Positions 28,848 through 37,687 of a DNA stretch of 64,000 bases are shown in pieces. Position 1 is the first letter of the stretch. Each line of letters begins with the position of its first letter. The notes beneath the pieces are model-generated. The model saw only the letters and a program-made list of their open reading frames with translations, had not been told where the DNA came from and did not search any database. Position numbers and translations under genes: made by a program. Source of the DNA: Rossellomorea marisflavi (GTDB taxonomy: Bacteria; Bacillota; Bacilli; Bacillales; Bacillaceae_B); assembly GCF_001274775.1 (NCBI RefSeq), contig NZ_LGUE01000006.1:1-64000 (forward strand), written 5' to 3'.

Positions 28848-28993
28848 AGTGGTAACATTTTGGTAACGCAATCCAGTGTAAGGTTAAAGATGATACAGAA
28901 ATAATTTAACAAAACCTTGATAAAACGCATTTTCTTTACACAGCGTGTAAGTTATTACTTACACACTCTCATCTTAAGGACGGGATGGTGTAA
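28848..28993 (+). repeat. Right arm and core of element 1 (attachment copy B)
   Basis: Two TTGGTAAC-type arm repeats (28849-28870) run into TTGGTAACGCAATCCAGT (28860-28877), shared with copies C and D apart from one base. CACTCTCATCTTA (28964-28976) then precedes the core GGACGGGATGGTGTAA (28978-28993), 13 of 16 identical to the groEL 3' end. Confidence 0.75.
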
Positions 28994-29006
28994 TAATCAT
29001 CGCCGA

Positions 29007-29046
29007 AAAAAGACCTCTTGGAAGTAATCCAATGAGGCCTTTTTGT
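29007..29046 (+). terminator. Terminator-like hairpin at the left end of element 2
   Basis: AAAAGACCTCTTGGA ... TCCAATGAGGCCTTTTT forms a hairpin with one mismatch region and A/T runs on both sides, so it could work on either strand. Analogous hairpins follow cores C and D. Confidence 0.6.
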
Positions 29047-29642
29047 TTTTTATAATTTAAAAGTGAAGCAACTGTATCCTAAATTGTCTCAATTAAACTG
29101 AAGCTTCTTTTCTAGCTCTTTAACTTTAGACTAATATGATTTGTATATGTTTTTCTACAGCGGATTCACTAATTTTAGTATTCTTCTTTGAAACAAATGG
29201 TAAAATAGAATATATTTACAAAAACTCAACAAGAATTAGGTGGTATTAATTTGAAAGACCTAATCCAAGAATCGTTGAGTATAGAGATGGAGTCTTCTCG
29301 AAAATGAAAAGATTTAGGGATTACCATATCTTCTCTAGAAGCAATAAACTATTAGTGGAGAACTAGTGAAGAGATTGGGCTGTTGAATCTATTCAGAATA
29401 GTAGATTTCTGTAAGAGGAAGAATTTAAGAAAATAGAAAAGAATACTTTGAAATATCCAGTAAAAACCAGTAAGAAAAGAATATAGAGACCTAATAGGAC
29501 ATTTGCAATTCTCTAAGTATTGATTTTTATAGCTTTTAAGTAACATAGAAAAATAGTTACTGTCTTCTCTTTTTGTATTCTAATCAATGAATTGAAATGT
29601 TTTGTATAATGATGGTAATAAATACTTAGATTGGAGGATTTT
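29047..29642. other. Gene-poor region upstream of SIR2
   Basis: Between 29251 and 29430 a frame reads MKDLIQESLSIEMESSRK-stop-KDLGITISSLEAINY-stop-WRTSEEIGLLNLF, i.e. a coding-like stretch broken by two stops, probably a decayed gene of unknown family. The rest is AT-rich and holds the SIR2 promoter, which I cannot place confidently. Confidence 0.4.
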
Positions 29643-30662
29643 ATGATTGACGAACAAATGAATAATAGCAAAGATCTAATAGTAAAATATCTTAGAAAAT
29701 TAGCAATTACAAAACAGCTGAATTTTTTGATTGGTTCAGGCACTTCTTATCCTGCAATACCTTTGATGGGAATGATTCAGGCAGAGGATTATGAAAATAG
29801 AAATACAATATTAGCTGAAACAGTTAAAAGAGTAAGCGAAGATTTATTGGGACAAGCTTCAGAATATAGATCATCAATTTGTATCACTTTGAATAATTAC
29901 ACTAATTTCATTTCAAAGATAATAGATATACTTAACTTGTCAAATTCAAGGCAGACACCCCGTACTGCCAATCTGTTTACAACAAACTATGATTTATTTA
30001 TTGAGAAAGCTTCTGACAATGTCCTACAAAACTATAGATTTATATTTAATGATGGTGCTAGTGGTTATTTTGATAGAAAGCTTGATGGCTCAAACTATAA
30101 TCGAACAGTTTCGTATAAGGGGCTGAATGATAACTATACAAATGAAATACCTTCTTTGACCTTAATAAAGCCTCATGGTTCTATGAATTGGGAAAAAGTT
30201 GGGGATTCTGTATTAATTAGAAATAGTGTTATTGATTCTTCAGTTATTGTTAAACCTACAGGGTATGAAGAACAAGATACTTTTTACAATAATCATTTTC
30301 ATGAGATGCTAAGAGTATTTCAACTAGAGTTAGATAAACCACAATCCGTTTTGTTTGTGATTGGCTTTTCGTTTCAAGATAAACATATTGCAAAGATGAT
30401 TAAAAGAGCAATTCAAAATCCAGAATTAATGGTGTACGCTTTTGGGTTCACTGATAGTGATAGAGAAACCTATTTAGAGAATTTAGAATTGAGTGCTGAA
30501 CGAAGTAATTTTACTATTTTAACTCCAGAAAATTTTCGTGAAGAGTATAAAACAAAGAACACGGTTAATGAAGGTGAAGACTGGTATAGTTTTGACTTAA
30601 CAAACTTAACTAGTATATTGAGTGGAACAAGTATGGAGGACTTAAAAGATGGAAAGTCCTAA
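29643..30662 (+). CDS. SIR2-family NADase of a SIR2-HerA defence pair
   Basis: A 339-residue protein with the sirtuin-like Rossmann signatures NFLIGSGTS (27-35), NLFTTNYDLFIE (TTNYD at 113-117) and KPHGSMNW (His178). A second conserved segment is VIGFSFQDKHIAKMI. No zinc-binding Cys of true deacetylases is seen, as expected for defence SIR2 enzymes that hydrolyse NAD+. ATG 29643 follows GGAGG; the upstream TTG at 29631 overlaps that site. The last 14 bases overlap the HerA gene. SIR2-HerA pairs are a described anti-phage system in which NAD+ loss stops infected cells. Confidence 0.9.
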   Translation: MIDEQMNNSKDLIVKYLRKLAITKQLNFLIGSGTSYPAIPLMGMIQAEDYENRNTILAETVKRVSEDLLGQASEYRSSICITLNNYTNFISKIIDILNLSNSRQTPRTANLFTTNYDLFIEKASDNVLQNYRFIFNDGASGYFDRKLDGSNYNRTVSYKGLNDNYTNEIPSLTLIKPHGSMNWEKVGDSVLIRNSVIDSSVIVKPTGYEEQDTFYNNHFHEMLRVFQLELDKPQSVLFVIGFSFQDKHIAKMIKRAIQNPELMVYAFGFTDSDRETYLENLELSAERSNFTILTPENFREEYKTKNTVNEGEDWYSFDLTNLTSILSGTSMEDLKDGKS

Positions 30663-32529
30663 GAAAACCCTAGGAGTAATTACTTCTGTTGAAGGTGATG
30701 TATCGCAAGTTGGAATGTACAGCATGTCAAATGATGCAGAATTCATCTGGTATGGGGAGATATTGACAGGCCCTAAAATTGGTGCTTACCTAACTATTAA
30801 TCAAAATGAGATTAAAATTATTGCAACTGTTTCAATTGAGAAAGTGATTGATCAACAAAATTCTATTAAAAGTTCTGAATTTGATAATAGATATTCAAAA
30901 AACTCAATAAATAGAATTATTTCTTTGAAAACCAAAGGAGTAATTGAAGCAGGAAAATTTAAGGTGACAAGTCAGTACGTACCTATGATTGGTAATGAGG
31001 TCACTTTGACAACTTTAGATGAGTTGAAAATTATTTATGGAATTGAAAATAATGAACCAACAATAAAACTCGGAAAATCAATTTTAGAAAATCAACCAAT
31101 TCAATTATCAATAAATAAGTTCTTTGCATCCCATATAGGTATATTTGGAAATACCGGAAGTGGTAAGTCTAATACATTGCATAAATTATACTTGGAACTT
31201 TTCAGATCGGATTTTTATGAGCAAATAAAACAAAAATCCCAATTTTTCGTAATGGATTTTAATGGAGAATATTCATCTACGAATAGTGATGATTCAACAA
31301 GAAAAGGGATTTTTGGAGTTGAAATAGAAAATAAAGAAATATATGAAATTAACACGCGAGATTCAATCAGGGGTAGAAAGTTACCGGTTGAAAGAAAATA
31401 TATATTTGATGCTGACATATTAGCGATACTCTTTGATGCCAGACCCGCAACACAAGTACCGTTTCTAAGAAGTTCAATAAAAGAATTTAATGAAAAACTC
31501 TTAACAGCTCATTTTGATTTTGGGGCATATACTACAGGAACTCTAAAAAAAATACTAACATCGGGTTCTTCTACCAACCAAGATAGTTTTCAGGATTGGG
31601 TAGATACAGCAAAAAAATATCTAAGAAATAAAGATCTTTTTTCTGAGCTGGATCAAATTAGACAAATCAATGGAAATTATAAAATTGATACACCGGAAAT
31701 ATGGTTTAACAGTGGTTCGAATGAGGGAATTACACCAGAAAAACTGGGGAAATCAGGAATTTCGAAAATCTCAGAAGAATTAAAAAAACTATTTAATAGT
31801 TTGAGGAGTACACCAATTCATCAATTACAAATGTTTCTAGAATTCCAAAAAGTCCATAGGACTGCATGGGGAAAAGTAAATCGAGAACACTTAAATCCCT
31901 TATTTAACAGAATTATTTCTTCTTTACAAAGTCTAGAAAAGGTTATAGAAGTTAAAGAAAGAGCTATTGAAGACTATAAAATGATGAATGTTATATCGCT
32001 TGTTCATTCAAATCAAGAGATTACTCGATTAATTCCTATGTTGTTATCTAAGATGATTTACGATGAGCAAAAATCATTAGTTTCTGGAAAAAGTGTTCAT
32101 CAGACGAAACACTTAATTATTGATGAAGCTCATAATATATTAAATTCTGAGTATAGAAATAATGGAGATGATTGGCAAGATTATAGACTGTCTGTCTTTG
32201 AAGAAATTATCAAAGAAGGTCGGAAGTTCGGGTTTTACCTTACTTTATCCAGCCAAAGACCAGCTGATATTTCTCCAACTATTCTTTCTCAAACACATAA
32301 CTATTTGATTCATCGCTTAGTTAATGAGCAGGATTTAAGAATGCTTGAAAATACTATGCCTACACTTGATAAAAGTTCCTATCAGATGATACCATGTCTC
32401 GGCCAAGGTGAAGCAATTATTACAGGGAATGCAATGAGCGTTCCAGTGTTCGTGAAAATTGATAAAGAGGAGTTGCTTCGTCCAACGAGTGATGATATTA
32501 AGCTTACTGATTTGTGGAGGAGACCATAA
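30649..32529 (+). CDS. HerA-family ATPase of the SIR2-HerA pair
   Basis: A 626-residue FtsK/HerA-type ATPase. Residues 1-65 form a HAS-barrel-like strand region (LGVITSVEGDVSQVGMYS). The ATPase core has Walker A GNTGSGKS (167-174), an FVMDFNGEYSS segment, Walker B KHLIIDEAHNIL (about 490) and GRKFGFYLTLSSQRPADIS typical of HerA. A helical insertion lies between. In known systems HerA hexamers assemble with SIR2 and some act as a nuclease-helicase partner. The gene overlaps SIR2 and ends the element-2 operon. Confidence 0.9.
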   Translation: MESPKKTLGVITSVEGDVSQVGMYSMSNDAEFIWYGEILTGPKIGAYLTINQNEIKIIATVSIEKVIDQQNSIKSSEFDNRYSKNSINRIISLKTKGVIEAGKFKVTSQYVPMIGNEVTLTTLDELKIIYGIENNEPTIKLGKSILENQPIQLSINKFFASHIGIFGNTGSGKSNTLHKLYLELFRSDFYEQIKQKSQFFVMDFNGEYSSTNSDDSTRKGIFGVEIENKEIYEINTRDSIRGRKLPVERKYIFDADILAILFDARPATQVPFLRSSIKEFNEKLLTAHFDFGAYTTGTLKKILTSGSSTNQDSFQDWVDTAKKYLRNKDLFSELDQIRQINGNYKIDTPEIWFNSGSNEGITPEKLGKSGISKISEELKKLFNSLRSTPIHQLQMFLEFQKVHRTAWGKVNREHLNPLFNRIISSLQSLEKVIEVKERAIEDYKMMNVISLVHSNQEITRLIPMLLSKMIYDEQKSLVSGKSVHQTKHLIIDEAHNILNSEYRNNGDDWQDYRLSVFEEIIKEGRKFGFYLTLSSQRPADISPTILSQTHNYLIHRLVNEQDLRMLENTMPTLDKSSYQMIPCLGQGEAIITGNAMSVPVFVKIDKEELLRPTSDDIKLTDLWRRP

Positions 32530-32762
32530 TAATTAGAAAGTTTGCCGGAGCTAATTTAGAAGAGATACTTAGTTTCTTAGAGTTACTGGGGCGATTATAT
32601 AAGTGCCAATTAAGATCTTTTTATGTTATGAGACAGTGGAACCATCCTCCTAATTCATAGATAATTTGTAAATTGACATCGTTTCTAAATAGTTGATTAA
32701 TTATAAGTAATAACTAGCTATTTTTCGCCACATAAATTCGCATGAAAAGCTTTGAAAAGAAA
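32530..32762. other. Region between HerA and right arm C
   Basis: No gene, hairpin or promoter supported. AT-rich sequence leading to the right end of element 2. Confidence 0.4.
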
Positions 32763-32900
32763 TTGCTAACGCAATCCAGTGAAAAGAAGTAAATCCCCGT
32801 TAAGGATGTTACAGTAATAAACTCAAAAATCGAATTACCGCACTTATATCATACAGAGTGTAAGATATTACCCCCCTCACCTAGGAGCGGCATGATGTGA
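32763..32900 (+). repeat. Right arm and core of element 2 (attachment copy C)
   Basis: TTGCTAACGCAATCCAGT at 32763-32780 is identical to 37506-37523. The core GAGCGGCATGATGTGA (32885-32900) differs from the groEL end at two bases. Between them sequence is less conserved. Confidence 0.75.
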
Positions 32901-32971
32901 TGACCGCACAACCCCTTGGTATATAAGGGTTTGTGATTTTGCTAATAAATTGCTAACATAAGGTAAACATA

Positions 32972-33016
32972 AAAGAGGCTTCTCAAAAGTTGATCCAACT
33001 TTTGAGAAGCCTTTTT
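32972..33016 (+). terminator. Terminator hairpin at the left end of element 3
   Basis: AAAGAGGCTTCTCAAAAGTT / AACTTTTGAGAAGCCTTTTT is a long, nearly perfect stem with A and T runs on the two sides. The sequence recalls the 3' end of Int1 and the hairpin after core D. Confidence 0.8.
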
Positions 33017-33353
33017 GTGTTATATGTTCACACATTCTCTCAGGTACACGCTTACAGATTAATTCTTGTAATAGGTAGTAGACTCATACTTCGCAGCAGA
33101 GTTCCAATTTACAAACATTAAAAAAAGTGTACTAAAGTTAAAAAGCTGAGAGAACAGGAAATAATGGTGGTTTTACTTTAACATATTGTTGAAAAAATAA
33201 TATAGATATTTTAAGTTCTAATAGGTTAAAAAGTTGTAAGGGAACCCATTGTCTTTAAAAAGATTGATAGATGGGCCTTGATTGTCTGATATAATAAAAA
33301 TATATGTAAAGTTTTGGATGTTTTCAATATAAATAAAATAATAGGAGATAGAT
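33017..33353. other. Region upstream of the Mrr-like gene
   Basis: About 340 AT-rich bases without a supported gene. The promoter for the following operon should be here; GATATAATAAAAATAT at about 33279-33295 contains a good -10 but no clear -35. Confidence 0.35.
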
Positions 33354-33908
33354 ATGGATATCGGTTTCTTTGAAGGTTTTAAAATGGGACTAGACTTACT
33401 TTGGTCTATGTTAGCTGTCGACCCTTTATTAACATTTGGAATAATGGTATTTTTTGGTGGTCTCCTCTTAGTTGCGTTAATAGTTAATTTGCTTAGAGAA
33501 CAAAAACTCGGAAAATCAGGTATTTTAGAAGTTGATAAAATGTCAGGAAGGAAGTTTGAAGAATATCTACTGGCCTTGTTAAAAGCGAAAGGCTATTATG
33601 TGCAATTAACACCAGCAAGTGGTGATTACGGAGCTGACCTTATTTTATCAGCAAAAGGCAAGAAAATTATTGTCCAAGCTAAGAGATATAAGAAAAATGT
33701 TGGAGTAAAGGCTGTACAAGAAATAGCTTCAGCAAAAAGTCATTACAAAGCGGATGAGTGCTGGGTGGTTACTAATAGCTTTTTTACCGAACAAGCTAGA
33801 AAACTAGCTAATTCAAACCAGGTACGGTTGATTGATCGTAAGCAACTAATGAATTGGATGGTACAAGAAAACAAAGTTGATAGAGGGTTCAGTAGGATAA
33901 TGGGGTGA
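33354..33908 (+). CDS. Membrane-tethered Mrr-like restriction endonuclease
   Basis: A 184-residue protein. One strong membrane helix lies at about 22-46 (TFGIMVFFGGLLLVALIVNLL). The rest is an Mrr-type PD-(D/E)XK domain with Glu69/70 in FEEYL, GDYGADLIL (Asp95) and VQAKRY (Gln-Ala-Lys, 108-110), then VGVKAVQEI and a final strand VRLIDRKQLMNWM. Family members cut modified or foreign DNA. The GTGA overlap with the next gene suggests a joint transcript with the zinc-ribbon protein. Confidence 0.85.
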   Translation: MDIGFFEGFKMGLDLLWSMLAVDPLLTFGIMVFFGGLLLVALIVNLLREQKLGKSGILEVDKMSGRKFEEYLLALLKAKGYYVQLTPASGDYGADLILSAKGKKIIVQAKRYKKNVGVKAVQEIASAKSHYKADECWVVTNSFFTEQARKLANSNQVRLIDRKQLMNWMVQENKVDRGFSRIMG

Positions 33909-34933
33909 ACCTTGTGGTAACTAAAAAACTAACTATTGAAGATATGCATTTACTAGCTTCGTCTCGTGGAGGGAAGTGTTTATCAGAAAAATATGTGAAC
34001 AGTCAAACCAAAATACAATGGGAATGTTCAGAAGGTCATAGATGGGAAGCTATGCCAGCAAAGATAAGATACGGTCAATGGTGTAGAAAATGTTCGGGAA
34101 ACGTGAAAAAAAGCATAGAACAAATGTGTGAGTTGGCAGCAAAGTATGGTGGTAAATGTATTTCTACGGAGTATGTAAACAATATGACTCCGCTTGAATG
34201 GATTTGTAAAAAAGGCCATTCTTTTACAGCATCGTACTCAGGAGTAATGAGGTCTATTAATAATGGAGGCTTTTGTTCTATTTGTGGCCGGCTTAGGGGT
34301 GCAGAGAAAAGAAGGAATACGATTGAAGAAATGAGAGAAATTGCAGTCTCCAAAGATGGTAAGTGTCTATCTGATCAATACATTCATGCTCACCAAAAGC
34401 TTACTTGGGAATGTACAAATGAACATACATTTGATATGAAAGCTAATGACGTGAAAAATGGTCATTGGTGTCCTCATTGTCATTTTTATCTTAATGAAAA
34501 CAAATGCCGGTATATACTAGAACAGCTTACAGGCAAACGGTTTAAGAGCACGAAGAAAGTGTTAAATGGGTTGGAGTTGGATGGATATAACAGTGAGTTA
34601 GAAGTAGCCTTCGAATATAATGGCGTTCAGCATTATGAATATATAGAGTTTTTTCATAGAACATATGATGAATTCTTAAAAAGAAAAAAGTATGATGAAC
34701 AGAAACATCATCTATGTAATGAAAAAGGAATTAAATTGATTGTCGTTCCCTATACCATCACAGACGATACTGACCTAGTAACCTTTATTTTTAACAAGCT
34801 AAATGATGTTGGAATAAAACCAATTGTCGAAGTAAAAGATTTTCATTATAAGAGATTTTATCGAAAGTCACCCATGATAAAAGAACTTTCAGATCTTGCT
34901 AAAGATCGAAGTGGAAAATTGCTTTCTAAATGA
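33905..34933 (+). CDS. Zinc-ribbon repeat protein with an endonuclease-like domain (truncated by in-frame stop)
   Basis: A 342-residue product. It starts with three repeats of about 60 residues with the pattern TIEDM...GGKCLS..Y....TKI.WEC..GHRW...WCRKC, each offering CxxGH and CxxC pairs for zinc. A domain follows (about 200-300) with LELDGYNSELEVAFEYNGVQHY and later KYDEQKHHLCNEKGIKLIVVPY, a restriction-endonuclease-like (Vsr/PDDEXK-type) layout. A further repeat is cut by TGA at 34931-34933 in the normal repeat (LLSK-stop-YHNNKTKLLWEC). The same frame stays open beyond, so the ancestral protein was longer. Likely DNA-binding nuclease; role unknown. Confidence 0.75.
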   Translation: MNLVVTKKLTIEDMHLLASSRGGKCLSEKYVNSQTKIQWECSEGHRWEAMPAKIRYGQWCRKCSGNVKKSIEQMCELAAKYGGKCISTEYVNNMTPLEWICKKGHSFTASYSGVMRSINNGGFCSICGRLRGAEKRRNTIEEMREIAVSKDGKCLSDQYIHAHQKLTWECTNEHTFDMKANDVKNGHWCPHCHFYLNENKCRYILEQLTGKRFKSTKKVLNGLELDGYNSELEVAFEYNGVQHYEYIEFFHRTYDEFLKRKKYDEQKHHLCNEKGIKLIVVPYTITDDTDLVTFIFNKLNDVGIKPIVEVKDFHYKRFYRKSPMIKELSDLAKDRSGKLLSK

Positions 34934-35462
34934 TATCATAACAATAAAACTAAATTACTCTGGGAATGTGAATATGGGCATCAATGGGAGATGCGACCTA
35001 ATGATGTTAAGAACGGACAATGGTGTTCGACTTGTAACGGAAGCCATAAACTAACAATAGAAGAAATGGATCAAATCGCTAGAGACAGAAATGGTTTATG
35101 CCTCTCGATCGCGTATATTAATAATAAAACCAAGTTAAGATGGCGGTGTGCAAAGGGACATGAGTGGGATGCTGCTCCTGATATGATAAAACAAGGGACA
35201 TGGTGTGAGATTTGTTCTAAAAAAGAAAGTGGGAAAACGTAGTCTTAAAATAGAAGAAATGCACTACATTGCTAAAGAACGAGGGGGGAGATGTCTTTCA
35301 ACAGAGTATATAAATAACGGTTCTCATTTGTTATGGGAGTGCTCTAGCGGACATAACTGGAAGGCAAATGCCAACAACATTAAAAATGGTACTTGGTGCC
35401 CTCATTGTAAACATAAAAAGACCAAAACAACATGTGCATCAGAGCAACTTAGGTTATTTTAA
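34934..35462 (+). pseudogene. Downstream part of the zinc-ribbon repeat protein
   Basis: Three more repeats follow the stop. The frame 34934-35241 encodes TKLLWECEYGHQW...CSTC and TKLRWRCAKGHEW...CEICSKK. At the six-A run near 35218-35224 the frame shifts by one; the last repeat (IEEMHYIAKERGGRCLS...WECSSGHNW...CPHC) continues to the stop at 35462. Removing one A would restore continuity. With the preceding gene this reconstructs one protein of about 519 residues with six zinc-ribbon repeats around a nuclease-like domain. Confidence 0.75.
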
Positions 35463-35765
35463 TTTTAGTTATACAAAGAAATAAATTTTATACTCTACAT
35501 TAAAAAGTGGATATTTAGGAGGCAATTACGATAAGAGACCGTCTTTTCATATTAGACTTCTACTAGGCAGTAAATATCTTCTTTAATGAAAGAATGGAAA
35601 GTAAGGAAAGGTTATTGATTATAGGTGATTGATTTCAGAAATTATACCAGATTACAGAGCATTATTTTGAAAATGTTGGAAGTTTGAAAAAAATGATTTA
35701 TATTAATCTAAAATAAACTTAAAAATATTACTGTTTAGGAATCAGTAATAACAAAAGGAGAATAT
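35463..35765. other. Spacer before the gene at 35766
   Basis: About 300 AT-rich bases; nothing recognised except the ribosome site AAAGGAGAA just before ATG 35766. Confidence 0.4.
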
Positions 35766-36530
35766 ATGGACAAAAGAATAAAAGAATTTTTCGGTAATCA
35801 GCCGGTAATGTTTATTAAGTTTAGTGATAATATTGATAACCTTATATCACTACAACAGGGTAATCTTTATATGAATAATCTAAAGTTTTTTGTTGATTTA
35901 GAAGAGAAAACAGGAATTCCTGGTATGGGGGATAAACTTGAAACCCTAAACGTAATTAACGATGTAGAATTATCCTTTTATATACCAGGAACAGAACAGT
36001 TAGTTGCTAAAACAAAAGCTAGAAAAGCAAATTTTAGATATGAAGATGCCTTATATAAACCTGTTTTTTGTTTGTTTGCAGTGACTGTGGATATGCTAGA
36101 AATATATGAGGAATCAGAGACAGAAGTAAAATTAAAGATTAACTTCACAAATGACCTAATTAATAAGATGCGTTCTGAATTTGGCACTCATGCTTTAGTT
36201 ATCTCTCCACCTCACTTTTCAGAACAACTGGAGAAATCATTCAACCAAAATGGATATGATTATAGCGGTAGATTTGTTGAATATATTGATACCAACATAA
36301 ATCAACAAAGAAGGTTGGAAGCTTTCGCAAATCAAGATATTAGTTTGTTTTTCTTTAAAGATCATGGATTCAAGCACCAAAATGAATTTAGAATTGTAAT
36401 CTTAAATAAAGATGAAGAAAAAGCGATTATAGAAAACATAGGTAGCTTAACTGAAGGTTCAATTTTATTAAAAACAGAAGATTTAATAAATTTTGACTTA
36501 CCTGTTCTCAATATGAAATTTAAAGAATAA
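35766..36530 (+). CDS. Hypothetical island protein
   Basis: A 254-residue soluble protein; no confident family. The N-terminus FIKFSDNIDNLISLQQGNLY followed by MNNLKFFVDLEE and a GMGDKLE segment, and the later FFFKDHGFKHQNEFRIVI, resemble the general layout of DUF2971-like proteins, in which a substrate-like N-terminal strand set is paired with a (K/H)..EFR motif. This is a weak similarity only. It lies between nuclease genes and a membrane protein in a defence-rich element, so a role in that setting is plausible but not shown. Confidence 0.6.
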   Translation: MDKRIKEFFGNQPVMFIKFSDNIDNLISLQQGNLYMNNLKFFVDLEEKTGIPGMGDKLETLNVINDVELSFYIPGTEQLVAKTKARKANFRYEDALYKPVFCLFAVTVDMLEIYEESETEVKLKINFTNDLINKMRSEFGTHALVISPPHFSEQLEKSFNQNGYDYSGRFVEYIDTNINQQRRLEAFANQDISLFFFKDHGFKHQNEFRIVILNKDEEKAIIENIGSLTEGSILLKTEDLINFDLPVLNMKFKE

Positions 36531-36671
36531 TAGAAAACAGCTCTCATATACAATTAAACAACTTGAAAAGATATGGTCATGTTTTAAAAGTTAAAATTCT
36601 GAAGAGATTTTACAGTATGTGTAAAATTATGTATTTGGAAGTACATATAACCTGGAGGTTTTTAATAACAT

Positions 36672-37340
36672 ATGAGTAAACGTTCTAGAGAGCATAAAAA
36701 AGTTTACTATGATAAAGAGAAGTACATAGCGGCATTTGAAAAACCGGAAAAAGCATTAGAACTATCATTAGATATAAGGAAATTTGAAATTGAACTTTAC
36801 TGGAAGAGAGCAACTTACTTTTGGACTTTTATTGGAGTAGCCTTTGCAGGATACTTTGCTTTAACCAGTGGGACCAATGTTTCTGCTGATGTTATATTCT
36901 TTGTATCATGTATTGGATTTGTGTTTACTTTCAGTTGGTATTTGGTAAACAGAGGGAGTAAATTCTGGCAGAATAACTGGGAAAGACACGTAGACTTATT
37001 GGAAGATGAAGTTGTTGGTCCACTATATAAGACAGCAGTCAATATGAGGCACGCAAAACTAATGAACTTAGCATCTGAATATCCTTTTTCGGTTTCTAAA
37101 ATCAATCAGTTACTTAGTTTATTTTTATCTGGAATTTGGTTGATTTTTTGCATTAAATCCGTAAGTTCGTATTTTGAAATAACGGAGCCTTTTAAGGGGT
37201 TCAATATGGTTTTAGTTGGTGGATATACATTTATTTATATTATATGTATGTTGATTTTTGGGAAGTCTTCTAAAAACTTAGATAGACGTAAGTATGATAG
37301 ACTCGTATTCGTGGAAAGAAAAAACTTTTATGAAAAATAA
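36672..37340 (+). CDS. RipA-like membrane protein
   Basis: A 222-residue protein with four hydrophobic helices in two pairs (about 52-66 / 75-92 and 141-160 / 177-198). A cytosolic stretch between the pairs is KFWQNNWERHVDLLEDEVVG. The N-terminus LYWKRATYFWTFIGVAFAGY resembles the RipA-family octameric membrane protein annotation found in many islands; function unknown. A truncated relative exists at 27479-27724. Ribosome site TGGAGG precedes ATG 36672. Confidence 0.65.
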   Translation: MSKRSREHKKVYYDKEKYIAAFEKPEKALELSLDIRKFEIELYWKRATYFWTFIGVAFAGYFALTSGTNVSADVIFFVSCIGFVFTFSWYLVNRGSKFWQNNWERHVDLLEDEVVGPLYKTAVNMRHAKLMNLASEYPFSVSKINQLLSLFLSGIWLIFCIKSVSSYFEITEPFKGFNMVLVGGYTFIYIICMLIFGKSSKNLDRRKYDRLVFVERKNFYEK

Positions 37341-37492
37341 TATGAATGGTATCCTAGAAAGAGGTAGTATATTAATTTGCTGAACAGTGCAACGATACTA
37401 TTCTTTATAAAATGAAATTCGAAACCACTTTACGTTTCTATTTGGTTCGTTAATAGCAAGTTGAAATTTCGTGGTCGTTAATCACGCTTGCA
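37341..37492. other. Region between the RipA-like gene and attachment site D
   Basis: AT-rich, no gene seen. Sequence leads into the arm repeats of the right end. Confidence 0.4.
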
Positions 37493-37664
37493 AATTGCTA
37501 ACAATTTGCTAACGCAATCCAGTAAAAAATAATAACACATCTCTACACTCACCAGGTTAAAGATATTACACACTCTCACCTTAGGGGCGGCATGATGTAA
37601 TCTCCCTTTCAACACCTTGATAAATAAGAGTTTGTTGGTAAGGTGAGAGTGGTTTGCTTATATC
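37493..37664 (+). repeat. Right arm, core and flanking arm of element 3 (attachment copy D)
   Basis: Two TTGCTAAC arm repeats (about 37494-37513) run into GCAATCCAGT (37514-37523). The core at 37585-37600 is identical to the last 16 bases of groEL. CACTCTCACCTTA (37571-37583) and TAAGGTGAGAGTG (37639-37651) form a perfect 13-bp inverted repeat around the core. The 28 bases at 37631-37658 match 10769-10796 exactly, so arms exist on both sides of the core. Confidence 0.8.
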
Positions 37665-37687
37665 TTGCTAACATTTCTCCTTTTAAT

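Larger units (their letters stand above)
10739..28993. mobile_element. Genomic island element 1 at groEL
   Basis: About 18 kb of AT-rich DNA between core copies A and B. It contains an integrase next to the left end, a three-gene HNH/coiled-coil/AAA operon, a second related integrase with two excisionase-like genes, a recombinase trio, a frameshifted integrase and putative nucleases. The presence of several integrases suggests it is itself composite. No phage structural, replication or conjugation genes are seen. Confidence 0.75.
28994..32900. mobile_element. Genomic island element 2 at groEL (SIR2-HerA carrier)
   Basis: About 3.9 kb between cores B and C holding the SIR2-HerA pair and degenerate sequence. 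It has no integrase; it must have used one supplied by a relative, or lost its own. Its right end repeats the same arm motif (32763-32780) and core (32885-32900). Confidence 0.65.
32901..37600. mobile_element. Genomic island element 3 at groEL
   Basis: About 4.7 kb between cores C and D. It carries a membrane-tethered Mrr-like nuclease, a broken zinc-ribbon endonuclease, an unknown protein and a RipA-like membrane protein. It has no integrase gene. Its left end keeps TTGCTAAC-type arm repeats (32939-32957) and a hairpin (32972-33015) resembling the hairpin in the 3' codons of Int1. Confidence 0.65.

Noticed and set aside
10739-37600. Prophage or integrative conjugative element
   Set aside because: No capsid, tail, terminase, lysis, relaxase or type IV secretion genes are visible; only integrases and defence-like cargo.
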